The notes: a model not told the origin generated them from the letters alone. A stretch of 60,741 bases of DNA from CALCMJ01 sp964475415 (GCA_964475415.1 CAYYWZ010000015.1:1-60741), one strand, 5' to 3'. Shown: positions 46,538-56,057, numbered from the stretch's first letter. Numbers and translations are program-made.

Positions 46538-46909
46538 TTATTTTTCTAAGATTACATATGCAGTTGCCATTTCTTTGACATGGGAAATACTAACATGCAT
46601 ACTTGTAATTCCATATTCATCAGCAACCTCTATTGCTTTATTATACAATCGTATAAACGGCTTGCCGTCATCATTGTTATATATTTCGATATCTGAGAAG
46701 GCAAATCTTCCCTGCCATCCATCACCTAAAGCTTTGAGAAAAGCCTCCTTAGAAGCAAATCTACCAGCAAAGTGTTCTGCTTGGTTATGAAACTTCTCAC
46801 AATAGGCTATTTCTATAGGTGAGAAAACTCTCTCCTTAAATAATGGATTCTGTAATTTTTCCGTTACTCTTTCTACTTCTATTATATCCACACCAATCCC
46901 AAAAATCAT
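46538..46909 (-). CDS. acpS: Holo-[acyl-carrier-protein] synthase
   Basis: 123 residues, normal for AcpS. FGIGVDIIEVERV carries the first Mg2+ Asp, and FAGRFASKEAFLKALG carries the second metal ligand and CoA-binding Lys. It moves phosphopantetheine from CoA to ACPs, here probably to the three ACPs of this operon. It is 2 bases from the ACP gene. Confidence 0.93.
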   Translation of the reverse strand: MIFGIGVDIIEVERVTEKLQNPLFKERVFSPIEIAYCEKFHNQAEHFAGRFASKEAFLKALGDGWQGRFAFSDIEIYNNDDGKPFIRLYNKAIEVADEYGITSMHVSISHVKEMATAYVILEK

Positions 46910-46967
46910 ACGTTTACAGCCTTCAATTTTCGCTAATATAAGAATATGTAAATAATTATATTCCTAT

Positions 46968-48155
46968 TTATAATTCTAATTTCTGTGGGTTTTTAGGTCT
47001 AAAAATTAAGAGTAGAATGTAGGTTATCACTGAAATAATAATACTCGTAATAGCTGCAAGAAAAAATGCACCAACCACATATTGTAAGAAGTTCTCTTTT
47101 ACCACTTCTAAGGTCAAAGATTTCGAAAAATCTATTGTAGCTGAACTACCTAAGACTTTAGCTCCTAACATATAACTACCATATAAAATAAATGGTATAG
47201 TGGGTGGAATACTGATATGTCCTGCAATTAATGCGATGGCTTTATTCAACTTCAGCAAATGCGCAAAAAATATAATCAGTATAATCTGAAAACCCCAAAA
47301 CGGTGTTATGCTTATAAAGACTCCTAGCATCACACTAAGTGTTATAGATTTATTCGTCTCAGCAGGATCATAAAAATACTGCCTGAATACTTCTTTAGGT
47401 CCTTTTTTTTTAAGGGAGCCAATTAACTTTTTAGGCCAAAATGTAAAGATAGCTAGTGTAACGAATATCGTATTCAACACACTGATTCGAGCAAAATCCC
47501 TAACTGTTCTAAAATGACTAACCCTCTCTTCTGCTGGAGGATAATATACATTGATAGGTACAGCTTTGACATCTATCTCTTTCCAAGCACTCCTTACCAA
47601 TACCTCTATCTCAAATTCAAACCTTTCTGTTTTCCATTGTATATCTTTCACTAGCCTTACAGGATAGGAACGATAGCCTGACTGGGTATCGGGAAGATCT
47701 ATACCCGTATTTACCCTGAACCAGAAATTAGAAAAGTTATTTCCAAAGCTACTTTTTCCAGGTACGTTTTCACTTGACATATTTCGCGCCCCTACATAAA
47801 GACATTCTGGATACTCTGCTAAGGCTTTAAGGAAAATTCCTAAATCGCTAGCCTTATGCTGTCCGTCAGAATCTAATGCTATAACATGTTCATATCCTTT
47901 TTCTAAACCTCTTTCCATTCCAGCTCTAAGAGCCATACCCTTGCCTCGATTTTCCTCGAAAGAAAGTATATCTATATCAGGGTAAGTTAGTAATATTTCC
48001 GAGGTATGATCTGTAGAACCATCATTAACAATAATAAGTCTATCAGTATATTTCAAGATACTATCTATAACCTCCTTAAGCGTATCTTCGTTATTATAAG
48101 TAGGTACGAGCACACAGGCATTGACATTAATAAATTGTTCTTGGAGTTTATTCAT
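46968..48155 (-). CDS. Glycosyltransferase family 2 protein fused to a DUF2062 membrane domain
   Basis: 395 residues. Residues about 10-235 are a GT2 domain (CVLVPTYNNEDTLKEVI, IIVNDGSTDHTSEI, VIALDSDGQHKASDL, DTQSGYRSYP). Residues about 260-390 hold three to four helices with GVFISITPFWGFQIILIIFF and HISIPPTIPFILYG, the DUF2062 signature. GT2-DUF2062 fusions are frequent in flexirubin-type clusters. It may transfer a sugar from a lipid carrier at the inner membrane, but no sugar is known in classical flexirubins. Its ATG directly follows the stop of the upstream dehydratase gene. Confidence 0.87.
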   Translation of the reverse strand: MNKLQEQFINVNACVLVPTYNNEDTLKEVIDSILKYTDRLIIVNDGSTDHTSEILLTYPDIDILSFEENRGKGMALRAGMERGLEKGYEHVIALDSDGQHKASDLGIFLKALAEYPECLYVGARNMSSENVPGKSSFGNNFSNFWFRVNTGIDLPDTQSGYRSYPVRLVKDIQWKTERFEFEIEVLVRSAWKEIDVKAVPINVYYPPAEERVSHFRTVRDFARISVLNTIFVTLAIFTFWPKKLIGSLKKKGPKEVFRQYFYDPAETNKSITLSVMLGVFISITPFWGFQIILIIFFAHLLKLNKAIALIAGHISIPPTIPFILYGSYMLGAKVLGSSATIDFSKSLTLEVVKENFLQYVVGAFFLAAITSIIISVITYILLLIFRPKNPQKLEL

Positions 48156-48524
48156 TTAAGCAAATTTATATTGCGCCTTGTACTTAAGACAAACACCTGC
48201 CTCTGACGCTATAGAAGAGCTTATCTTAACACCATTTTCGGTAAGACTTAACACCTTGGTCGTTAGGTGTATAGTTTCCATAGTTAATGGATCTATCATT
48301 TTCAAAAACTTGGTGTTACTTGCTTTTAGCAATTGTAATTTTTTATTTAGCTTTTTTTCTAATAACTCAGTAACTATTGCTATCTGCACTACACCAGGTA
48401 ATACCGGATAACCAGGAAAATGCCCTTCGAATATCGGATGGCTTTTATCTAGTAGAAGTTGGTAGTTAGTTTCAACTTCAGAAGTTTCCTCCTTTTTTTC
48501 TAGTTTATATATGGAATCTATCAT
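48156..48524 (-). CDS. FabZ-like hot-dog dehydratase
   Basis: 122 residues. The FabZ motif IFEGHFPGYPVLPGVVQIAI (catalytic His about residue 35) is present. It would remove water from 3-hydroxyacyl-ACP to give the trans double bond in each cycle of polyene growth. A second hot-dog dehydratase-like protein lies at 54720-55154. It overlaps nothing, but its stop codon directly precedes the ATG of the glycosyltransferase gene. Confidence 0.88.
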   Translation of the reverse strand: MIDSIYKLEKKEETSEVETNYQLLLDKSHPIFEGHFPGYPVLPGVVQIAIVTELLEKKLNKKLQLLKASNTKFLKMIDPLTMETIHLTTKVLSLTENGVKISSSIASEAGVCLKYKAQYKFA

Positions 48525-48541
48525 TTCTACAAATTAAGCAT

Positions 48542-49180
48542 TTATTTTACAGAAATTATTTCATTTAGCTTTATAAAGAAAGGAATCTTTTTGTGATTTA
48601 TCTGAACTTGATCCGGCCAATTATCTTTCCCATAACTTAGCTCCATAACTACAGAAGAGTTATTCTTCTTACCTCTATCCACTCTAGACACATTTCCTTT
48701 CTTGTCTATGAAGTAATGATAATAGATATCAGCTTTCTTTACAGTACTAATCAAGTCGAAGTTTTTCTTTTCCTGTCTGAATTTATATGGCGTTCCTTCT
48801 ATAGGGTCTAGTAACATCCTCAGGTCTTGGTCAAGAATTTTCTTTACCATTTTCTTATCGAGCTGTGGTAAAATATAATTGATCTTCATTTCTCTATCTG
48901 TAAACTCAAAATCAAAAAGCTTTACGCCCGCCTTGGCCATAAATACTGTTCTATACTCTCTATGGTTGGATGTATCTCTCGATATCACTAGTATACCACT
49001 ATTATAGTTATTAAGAAACTTAATACTCATATCGTACAAGACCTCCTTCTTGTCATCAGGAAAAAGAGCCTTAACTTCTGGCTGTATCGAACTGGGCAAT
49101 TCTCTCAGATCTCCTAGGGATGCTGCACATGACAACAAACAAGAAACAAACAAGAAATACAAGATTACTCTAAACCTCAT
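48542..49180 (-). CDS. Lipoprotein, LolB/DUF3261-like
   Basis: 212 residues. Lipoprotein signal ending CLLSCAASL. The mature part with FMAKAGVKLFDFEFTDREMKI and KIPFFIKLNEIISVK has the strand pattern of LolB-type proteins, and DUF3261 lipoproteins are standard members of APE clusters. I assign it by pattern and location, not by a diagnostic motif. Probable role: outer-membrane receiver of the lipid product, working with LolA (39967). It overlaps the deacetylase gene by 11 bases. Confidence 0.65.
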   Translation of the reverse strand: MRFRVILYFLFVSCLLSCAASLGDLRELPSSIQPEVKALFPDDKKEVLYDMSIKFLNNYNSGILVISRDTSNHREYRTVFMAKAGVKLFDFEFTDREMKINYILPQLDKKMVKKILDQDLRMLLDPIEGTPYKFRQEKKNFDLISTVKKADIYYHYFIDKKGNVSRVDRGKKNNSSVVMELSYGKDNWPDQVQINHKKIPFFIKLNEIISVK

Positions 49181-49946
49181 ATGCTTCTAGTTCTAGTAAG
49201 TTATCTAATCTCACAATCTCATATGATTTCTTTTTCAGCATATCTATCAATTTAGGCAATAGCTGAGCCTGCCTAGGAAGATGATCATGCAATAATATTA
49301 CTCCACCAGGTTTTAGATGCTTAGCGATTCTTTCTAGTATGATATCATCTGTTAGTACAGTGGTATCATAGGATCTATTATTCCATCCTATAGTTTTTAG
49401 TCCTAGGTCTCTTATAGCTAAGGCCATAGATGGCGTCATAACTCCGAAAGGCGGTCTATACAGCTTAGAAGTCTTCCCTATTCTATCATGAATCAAATCT
49501 ATCGTCTTAGCTAAATCTTTCTTGATAAGGAAAGGAGGTAAAAAATCTAGCAATGTGTTATGTGCAAATGAATGATTAGCTACTATATGCCCTTCTTCAT
49601 GTATTCTTTTGAGAAGATCTCCATGTTCTTTTATCTTTCTACCTATGCAGAAAAACGCAGCTTCTACATTATATTTTTTTAAAACATCAAGTACAATCGG
49701 AGTATTTTCTGGATCAGGACCATCATCAAAACTTAGAGCAATATAGCGCATATCGGTTGTTGCTTCTATATGGGACTTAGTGAAAAAATTTAGGTTTAAA
49801 TTCAAAGAAGCGTAAGCCAGAAAAAGAAAATATGGAATCGTTACGACTGCGTACCAGAAAAGTGGTACTTCCATGTAATAAGACGATAGAAAAATCGATG
49901 CAATAATGCAGGTATAAAGTATTAGTATTTTTCTATGTGGCGACAT
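49170..49946 (-). CDS. Polysaccharide deacetylase family protein (NodB-like)
   Basis: 258 residues. Two N-terminal membrane segments (about 7-22 and 28-45), then the NodB domain: LSFDDGPDPENTP with the catalytic and metal Asp, HSFAHNTLL with the H-x3-H metal pair, YRPPFGVMTP, and a late GGVILLHDHLPR. It could deacylate or deacetylate a sugar on the outer face of the inner membrane. In APE/flexirubin clusters its real substrate is unknown; the GT2 nearby makes a glycosylated intermediate possible. Overlaps both neighbours (11 and 14 bases). Confidence 0.87.
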   Translation of the reverse strand: MSPHRKILILYTCIIASIFLSSYYMEVPLFWYAVVTIPYFLFLAYASLNLNLNFFTKSHIEATTDMRYIALSFDDGPDPENTPIVLDVLKKYNVEAAFFCIGRKIKEHGDLLKRIHEEGHIVANHSFAHNTLLDFLPPFLIKKDLAKTIDLIHDRIGKTSKLYRPPFGVMTPSMALAIRDLGLKTIGWNNRSYDTTVLTDDIILERIAKHLKPGGVILLHDHLPRQAQLLPKLIDMLKKKSYEIVRLDNLLELEAYEV

Positions 49947-51000
49947 GTTCTAGTAACAGTACAGAGTGATTACAGTTGTTGTAATTATTATAAATTAAAA
50001 TCCTTTTGATATCAGAGGTTTGAAATTTATTAAGCTTGAGTACCTCAGGAATATGTTGTTTATTTAAAATTTGACAAGCTCCCCATAGACCGAATGCTGA
50101 TGCTGTCTTAAATTCGCCACACAAATGCTTGTAATAACAAATATTAGAACTACTAAAAAGAGATGCATTCAGTTCATGATATATCTTATCTATTTCTTCA
50201 TCTCCATTTAGTCCTTCGATAACGAGATCTACCTGATCTATTGTAATATTATTTTCTCTTAACAATTCGTCTATCTCATTTTTTATAATGTCTATAGACT
50301 TAGGCTTGAATAGCATTTTCATCCCTTTTACATTACCATAGCATTTATCGCCTGCCTGCTTCCCTAACATAAAAAATGCAGCTCCTTCCCCTGCTAAACT
50401 TCCTTTCCCTGGATGTTGCAAAAGTTCTAATTGCGCGATAGCTTCTTTTTTCCAAAGCCTCATTCTATTAGTAATAGCAACATAGGTGTCTGTCAGTTCG
50501 TCTAAGCCTCCAACTAGAACGTGGTTTGCCTCCTCTTCTATAAGCATCATACCATCCATCAGTGCAGACTCAAAAGAAGAACCTCTATGCGTATACGTAA
50601 AATTATATTTTTTGCATTGTAGCATCATAGCAATCTGACCACTCATAGCATTATGAGTAGACTGTATAAATTGTGTAGGAGAAACAACACCTTCTTGCTG
50701 AGCGTATACATTAGTAAGAAATTTTTCAGTATCCTGAAGACAACCCATTCCAGTTCCAGTTATGATAGCGTCTAATTCTGTATTTCCAGCGTCCGCTAGA
50801 CATTGCTGCGCACTGTAGGTACCGTTTTTCAACAGTCTACTCATTCTTCTGAGATTGACTCCCTTAATAAGAGATTTGTAATCTGGTTTTACACTATATA
50901 AGGCCTCACCTGTATGGTTTACCAGCTCACTCAGAAAGTCATCATTATCCAAGGTATTTTGAGGCGATACGTTTCCGATTCCATTTATAAAAACATTCAT
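49933..51000 (-). CDS. Ketosynthase-like protein without active-site Cys (chain-length-factor type)
   Basis: 355 residues with the thiolase fold of KAS I/II (NVFINGIGNVSPQ, DAIITGTGMGCL). At the nucleophile position the sequence reads THRGSSFESAL (about 137-147) where true ketosynthases have TACSSS, so it cannot condense. It lies 10 bases downstream of an intact ketosynthase gene, the KS-CLF pairing of type II polyketide systems and of APE synthases. It probably sets chain length by pairing with that enzyme. Confidence 0.85.
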   Translation of the reverse strand: MNVFINGIGNVSPQNTLDNDDFLSELVNHTGEALYSVKPDYKSLIKGVNLRRMSRLLKNGTYSAQQCLADAGNTELDAIITGTGMGCLQDTEKFLTNVYAQQEGVVSPTQFIQSTHNAMSGQIAMMLQCKKYNFTYTHRGSSFESALMDGMMLIEEEANHVLVGGLDELTDTYVAITNRMRLWKKEAIAQLELLQHPGKGSLAGEGAAFFMLGKQAGDKCYGNVKGMKMLFKPKSIDIIKNEIDELLRENNITIDQVDLVIEGLNGDEEIDKIYHELNASLFSSSNICYYKHLCGEFKTASAFGLWGACQILNKQHIPEVLKLNKFQTSDIKRILIYNNYNNCNHSVLLLEHVAT

Positions 51001-51010
51001 CCGCGTAGAT

Positions 51011-52216
51011 TTATAAAGCTGAAATTACAAGGGCTGAACAATTCCCACCAAAGCCAAAAGAATTAGAAAGGATATGTTTTATATCTACATCTTCTTGTAA
51101 GGTTCCTATAGGTGTCATATTTAGATCCTCTATCGCAGATTTAAAATTTAAGTTGGGAGCAATAAATCTATTCTTAATATTGAGCACAGAAATAACTGCT
51201 TCTATAGATCCTGCTGCTGCGAGGGTATGTCCCGTAAAGGACTTAGTAGAACTAAATGGTGGCATTGCTTCTTTAAATAATTTAGTCATTGCTGTCCCTT
51301 CAGAAAGATCATTGACATAGGTAGCTGTACCGTGCACATTCACATAATCTATATCTTCCGGTGCATAATTGCTTTGTCTTAAGGCAAGTTCCATTGCACT
51401 GTATGCACCATTACCCTCAGGCGAAGAAGCGGTCTGATGATAAGCATCGTTAGCATTTCCATAACCCGACAGATAACATAAAGGTTCTCCATTTCTTTTC
51501 CTCAGCGATTTCTCAGATTCTAACACAAGATATGCAGCACCTTCTCCTAGATTAAGTCCATTTCTATTCTGATCAAAAGGCTTACAATGCTCTGTATCTA
51601 ATATCTTAAGCGCATTAAATCCATTAAGTGTATACTTAGTAAGTGCGTCTGTTCCTCCTACAATTACCCTGTCTAAAATATTGTGCTTTATAAGTCTTGC
51701 GCCTGTCATAATAGCGTTAGCAGAAGATGAGCAAGCTGTACTTATCGTAGAAACATAATGATATATTCCTAGGTCTATTGCGATATTTTCCGTAGAATCA
51801 CCGCAATCATGAGAGGTAATATTTCTCAATTTTCCACTTGCAGGATCAGCAAAAAACTTTTTGAAAAAGTTTTCTGTCTTATCTATACCACCCACACTAG
51901 TAGAAGAAATTATTCCTGTCTTAAGCCCGTCATGCATATTGAAACCAGCATCCGCTACAGCTTCTCTAGCAGCAGCTATTCCTAACAAAGTAGTTCTACT
52001 ACACTGTAATACTTTTTCGGATTGTAAATATTCTGCTAGCTGTTTATTGGATTTTTTTACTTCACCAACTAACAATTTACCCTTATGAGAAGTATCTAGA
52101 AATTTTATATGTTGTATACCGTGCCTAGAGTTTCTAATCGAAGCAAGTATCTCTTGCACATTATCTCCTATGCTAGATATAGCGCCTAGTCCAGTTATGT
52201 ATATTTTTTTAGACAT
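51011..52216 (-). CDS. Beta-ketoacyl-ACP synthase (KAS II type)
   Basis: 401 residues with full catalytic set: Cys162 in STACSSSANAI, His in VHGTATYVNDL and His in KSFTGHTLAAAGS. It carries out Claisen condensation of an acyl group with malonyl-ACP. The Cys-less partner is directly downstream (49933), and an ACP gene lies one base upstream, so this is likely the core extension enzyme of the polyene. Confidence 0.92.
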   Translation of the reverse strand: MSKKIYITGLGAISSIGDNVQEILASIRNSRHGIQHIKFLDTSHKGKLLVGEVKKSNKQLAEYLQSEKVLQCSRTTLLGIAAAREAVADAGFNMHDGLKTGIISSTSVGGIDKTENFFKKFFADPASGKLRNITSHDCGDSTENIAIDLGIYHYVSTISTACSSSANAIMTGARLIKHNILDRVIVGGTDALTKYTLNGFNALKILDTEHCKPFDQNRNGLNLGEGAAYLVLESEKSLRKRNGEPLCYLSGYGNANDAYHQTASSPEGNGAYSAMELALRQSNYAPEDIDYVNVHGTATYVNDLSEGTAMTKLFKEAMPPFSSTKSFTGHTLAAAGSIEAVISVLNIKNRFIAPNLNFKSAIEDLNMTPIGTLQEDVDIKHILSNSFGFGGNCSALVISAL

Positions 52217-52217
52217 A

Positions 52218-52469
52218 TTAGCTATTCGCCTGTATGTGTTCTGCTATAGTTCTTACCGAATGAAATATTTTTTGGCCATCCTCTTTGTTCTGAATTTTCA
52301 CACCATACTCTTGTTCTAATAATACAATTATTTCCAGTGCATCTATAGAATCTAAACCCATCTCACTTTCGAATAATGATTCATCCTCGTTGATATCTTC
52401 AGGCGTATAATCTTCTAGATTTAGTTGTTCTATGAGTTGTTCCTTTAGTTTACTTATAAGTGCTTCCAT
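52218..52469 (-). CDS. Acyl carrier protein
   Basis: 83 residues. Ser41 in MGLDSIDALEI is the phosphopantetheine site. Acidic as usual. It lies between the Cys-less ketosynthase fragment gene (overlap of 1 base) and the ketosynthase gene (1-base gap), so it most likely carries the growing chain for them. Confidence 0.92.
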   Translation of the reverse strand: MEALISKLKEQLIEQLNLEDYTPEDINEDESLFESEMGLDSIDALEIIVLLEQEYGVKIQNKEDGQKIFHSVRTIAEHIQANS

Positions 52470-53101
52470 TAGCTAATGCTTTTTAAATAATTTTTGATCG
52501 TTTTTAGGTTTTCGGATGTCAATAAATCCTCGGTTTTTGCTTCAGATCTATCAACCCAAGATAAGAAAACATTTTCCTTATTCTGATAAAAATCTACCCA
52601 GCCAATAAGGCAGGCATCTATTTTGTTATTGTCAAATAGTGAATTTACATAATTAGCCACAAATTCTTGGTTGAATTCATCATCAATCCACATACATTGT
52701 TCCCCTTTGAAGCCATGCCTGATACTGAGTTCTCCTAGCATTATATTAGGCAAGGTATACACAAAAAGAGCTGGCTGCTTCTGAGGATCATCAGTATCAA
52801 TACTTTTTTGGAAGTATAGCTCATCTGTATCTAAGGATGCTGCGTGATTAGCTAAGAATATCCCTACCCTGTTCAGATCATAGGTAATGGCTTGCTCTGC
52901 TAATAATTTTTCCGCGCAGAGAAAAGCTGATCTGCATAGTAAGTCCATCTTGTAAAACTTACTATAAGATAGATTCATTTGCTTGTATAGCTCTTTAGAT
53001 CTATCCGTATAGTTTTCTTGATGAGAATTTATTGTAGTAGAAGCATCCTTGGTGAGGAGCTTTCCCCGAGTATGATATGCTGTGTTTACAATTCTTGCCA
53101 T
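52469..53101 (-). CDS. Small ketosynthase-like protein, N-terminal half only
   Basis: 210 residues. The segment from about 45 to 170 (RSAFLCAEKLLAEQ, RVGIFLANHAASLDTD, ALFVYTLPNIMLGELSIRHGFKG) follows the N-terminal half of the KAS fold. There is no nucleophile Cys in context, and no His-containing C-terminal half. Such short proteins recur in APE clusters and are annotated as 3-oxoacyl-ACP synthase. It may be a structural partner of the full-length ketosynthases. It overlaps the ACP gene by one base and starts one base after the next ketosynthase gene. Confidence 0.75.
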   Translation of the reverse strand: MARIVNTAYHTRGKLLTKDASTTINSHQENYTDRSKELYKQMNLSYSKFYKMDLLCRSAFLCAEKLLAEQAITYDLNRVGIFLANHAASLDTDELYFQKSIDTDDPQKQPALFVYTLPNIMLGELSIRHGFKGEQCMWIDDEFNQEFVANYVNSLFDNNKIDACLIGWVDFYQNKENVFLSWVDRSEAKTEDLLTSENLKTIKNYLKSIS

Positions 53102-53102
53102 A

Positions 53103-54242
53103 TCATCTGCTTTTAAAGGCTAGAGCTGCATTACATCCTCCAAAACCAGAGGCTGTCTTGAGCGTACAATTCACTTCTGCTTCCCGAGATGCTTTTAATA
53201 TATTGAGTTTTTGTTCCGTTCCTTGGGCTTCGTATCCAGGTGAAACAATTAATTTGTTCTTAAGAATAGATTGGTAACAGATGATGCTTTCTATAATTCC
53301 AGCTGCTCCTAAGGTATGCCCCCAAAAACCCTTCATACTATTTACAGGAGTTTCAGAAAATCCATGATCATTAAGTGCCTTTGATTCCATCTCGTCATTA
53401 TAAAGCGTCGCTGTTCCATGTGTAGAAATAAATTCTATGTCATCAGCTGAAATATTTACTAAAGTCTGATCTATAGCGCGATACATTCCTTCGCCTGTTC
53501 TAGATGGACCACTTATATGATTTGCATCATTGGTTACAGCTCCGCCTATCAGATCTACAGGAAATCCACCTTTCTCTTTTGACAGCAGCATTGTACCTAT
53601 AGCATCGCCTAGGTTTATACCTTTTCTATTTATGTCAAAGGGTCTGCAGTGTTCATCACTTAGCGCATGCAATGCACTGAATCCCGATAAGGTAAATCTA
53701 CTTACCTCATCAAAACCACACAGTACTACATTTTTATAGCTATCTGACTCTAGTAAACGCTTAGCAGTAATTATTCCTAAAACACCTGAAATACAGGCAT
53801 TAGAAATGATTATGGGCTGATTAGGATTGTCATATTTTTCACTTATGATCTTAGCCATCACATTTAAGAAACGTCTGTTTCTAGGAATTTTGACATCCTG
53901 CTCAGAATCTAACAAACTGATATTTCCCTTGGTGGTTGTAAAAATGAATATAGTGTCTGGACTAGTGAGATCTATAGAGTTTCCTGCACAGGCACTAGCT
54001 ATAGAATGGATAACTAAGGTTTCTAAGCGTGTATATCTATCTGTATCTATCGCATGATGTAAATATTTTTCTATGGAAGCTGGACTTATGATACTACTAA
54101 CATGATCTAGTTGTAGTTTCTCGTCGTAATGCTTCGCTAATCCTGTATTGCCCAAGTATAATTGATCAAAGTTCTCCTCTGTGGACCATCCTAGTGGACT
54201 GATAATGTTATCTGCTATTATGGAAATCTTGGACATATTCAC
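53103..54242 (-). CDS. Beta-ketoacyl-ACP synthase
   Basis: 379 residues. Cys150 in ISNACISGVLG, His in STHGTATLYNDE and His in GFWGHTLGAAG form the triad. The Cys context (NACISG) differs from the other two intact ketosynthases (TACSSS and AACASG), suggesting another chain length or starter preference. It is 1 base upstream of the small ketosynthase-like gene and 3 bases downstream of a thioesterase gene. Confidence 0.88.
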   Translation of the reverse strand: MNMSKISIIADNIISPLGWSTEENFDQLYLGNTGLAKHYDEKLQLDHVSSIISPASIEKYLHHAIDTDRYTRLETLVIHSIASACAGNSIDLTSPDTIFIFTTTKGNISLLDSEQDVKIPRNRRFLNVMAKIISEKYDNPNQPIIISNACISGVLGIITAKRLLESDSYKNVVLCGFDEVSRFTLSGFSALHALSDEHCRPFDINRKGINLGDAIGTMLLSKEKGGFPVDLIGGAVTNDANHISGPSRTGEGMYRAIDQTLVNISADDIEFISTHGTATLYNDEMESKALNDHGFSETPVNSMKGFWGHTLGAAGIIESIICYQSILKNKLIVSPGYEAQGTEQKLNILKASREAEVNCTLKTASGFGGCNAALAFKSR

Positions 54243-54245
54243 ATC

Positions 54246-54698
54246 TTAGATTACCCCCCATTTTTCTTTCCAAGCAATGTAAAAATCAGGCGGGTATAAC
54301 TCAAGCTCGTTGGTGTACCTATCTAAAAAAACCTGAATAGAAGAACCCTTCGCGACTAGAATATCTGTTCCAGCCTTTAATACCTCATACTCAAAACGGA
54401 TTTTCGCTGCAGGCGAATTAATAAAGTTTGTTTTTACAATAGCGCTTTCTCCAAAAGACAATGGAGATTTGTGTTCTATATGGAATTCTACTATAGGCGT
54501 TGTGTATCCCTCATGAAACATATCAAGATAACCAAGACCATACTTTTTCCCAAAAGTCTGCCTTCCGTCCTCGAAATAATTGACATAGTGACCATGCCAA
54601 ACGATTTTTAGGGCGTCGACTTCGTTAAACCTGACTAAAATCTCAGATTCTGATGATAATATTGATTTCTGCACTGCTTCGATTTCTTTCAAACGCAA
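54246..54698 (-). CDS. Hot-dog thioesterase (4HBT/YbgC type)
   Basis: 150 residues. The pattern VRFNEVDALKIVWHGHYVNYFEDG (about residues 23-46) is the 4HBT signature with its catalytic Asp, followed by VEFHIEHKSPL. It would release the acyl chain from the ACP or act on CoA esters. APE clusters regularly carry one. It lies 21 bases after the dehydratase-like gene. Confidence 0.88.
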   Translation of the reverse strand: MRLKEIEAVQKSILSSESEILVRFNEVDALKIVWHGHYVNYFEDGRQTFGKKYGLGYLDMFHEGYTTPIVEFHIEHKSPLSFGESAIVKTNFINSPAAKIRFEYEVLKAGTDILVAKGSSIQVFLDRYTNELELYPPDFYIAWKEKWGVI

Positions 54699-54719
54699 AG
54701 TTATATTTTCTTATGATTA

Positions 54720-55154
54720 TTAAACGTCATCTTCTAAAATGAAAATTTTTAATTCGCAGGAAGCTATACAGTTCTCGTCTAAAAACACCTCAGCTTCGAT
54801 GATTTTAATGTTCATAACTTCTTGTACCTCTCTTATTGTTGTGTAGATTTCTTCCCCTACCGAAGGCCATTTCGAGGCTACAAAGTTTTTGACACTTCCT
54901 ATAAAACCCTTTTTGACAGATTCTCCCCTAGAAATAAAATAATGTCCTGAAGCCATAGCAGCCGTTTGCGCCATATTTTCTATCAGTCCCATGGAACTGA
55001 ACAAATTGTCTTTGACTAGAATATTATGACTATCTATAACAAATGAAGTGGTAACCTTATCTTCTTCTATACGCACAAGCTTATCTATCATAATCATAGG
55101 GGCTCTTTGCGGTATATATTGCTCTATCTGGTCTTTATCTACTATTGGTTTCAT
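54720..55154 (-). CDS. Hot-dog dehydratase, ApeP-like
   Basis: 144 residues. QYIPQRAPMIMIDKLVRIEED and LIENMAQTAAMASG follow the hot-dog helix of FabZ/FabA relatives, but the FabZ HFPGxPVxPG segment is absent. This fits the atypical dehydratase of APE synthases (ApeP). Acts on 3-hydroxyacyl-ACP together with the ketoreductase. It overlaps the acyltransferase gene by four bases. Confidence 0.8.
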   Translation of the reverse strand: MKPIVDKDQIEQYIPQRAPMIMIDKLVRIEEDKVTTSFVIDSHNILVKDNLFSSMGLIENMAQTAAMASGHYFISRGESVKKGFIGSVKNFVASKWPSVGEEIYTTIREVQEVMNIKIIEAEVFLDENCIASCELKIFILEDDV

Positions 55155-56056
55155 CCTAATTTTTTAATTTCCTCCTTTTCTTCCCAAAATTTATAAAAAT
55201 TAAACCACTGTGTTGGATACTTTTTTACCATAATTTCCAATCTATTGACATAGGCCTGTAATACTTCTTGCACAGTATTCTCTGTTCCATTCCCTTCAAA
55301 GGCGATAAACTCGTAGTGGTATTTCTTAACCTTAAGTGCGAAAACAAAGGCATGTGGCACTTTCAACCTACTCACTAAACTGAAGGGGCCTAGCGGAAAA
55401 ATAGCTTCTTTACCTAGGAAATTCATTTTCATCGTCTTAGCCTTTGCGTGATCTGAATACCTATCACCGTGGATACAGATAAACTCCTTGGCTTTCAGAG
55501 CTTTATTAATCTCTATAAGATGCGAAAAATCATCTCTAATTGCTATGATTTTAAATCGCTTTTCCTTCATTACATTATCCAGCATTTCCTTAATCTGCTG
55601 ATGTTCTCCATCGAACAAGACAATGTTAATCGGTACGGATAGTTTTTTGAGAAAATGACCCGCAATTTCCCAATTTCCAAGATGAGCACTGATCAAGATG
55701 GCTCCTTTTCCATTATCTGCAAGATCCCAGAGGGTTTTCGCCCCTATAGAATTACTTGTAAAGGGATGCTCTTTCTTACTCATTATAGCCACTTTATCTA
55801 ATATAGTCTGCCCAAATTTATAATAGCAGATGTATACGGACCATACTGACTTAATTATGGAATAATCGTGTGTTTTTCTGAAATAGGAGAAACTGGAAGA
55901 AGTGGATTTACCACCGAAGATAAGAAAGTAGAAGGCTACAAAATATAGAATGAAGTAGGCGAACGATATACCTAAGTACTTAAGAATAAAATGAAATATT
56001 GTATATCCTGCTATTCCTCCCCTGGTTTTACCATCCCAGGAACCTTCTTTTGCCAT
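55151..56056 (-). CDS. LpxL/HtrB-like acyltransferase
   Basis: 301 residues. An N-terminal hydrophobic segment (about 25-48), then ISAHLGNWEIAG with the H-x4-E box (His125, Glu130), a mid-block IHGDRY and PLGPFSLVSRLKVPH. This is the lipid A late-acyltransferase family. In APE clusters the homologue is thought to move the polyene acyl group from ACP to a lipid or glycolipid acceptor. Overlaps the dehydratase gene by 4 bases and follows an ACP gene by 1 base. Confidence 0.88.
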   Translation of the reverse strand: MAKEGSWDGKTRGGIAGYTIFHFILKYLGISFAYFILYFVAFYFLIFGGKSTSSSFSYFRKTHDYSIIKSVWSVYICYYKFGQTILDKVAIMSKKEHPFTSNSIGAKTLWDLADNGKGAILISAHLGNWEIAGHFLKKLSVPINIVLFDGEHQQIKEMLDNVMKEKRFKIIAIRDDFSHLIEINKALKAKEFICIHGDRYSDHAKAKTMKMNFLGKEAIFPLGPFSLVSRLKVPHAFVFALKVKKYHYEFIAFEGNGTENTVQEVLQAYVNRLEIMVKKYPTQWFNFYKFWEEKEEIKKLG

Positions 56057-56057
56057 A

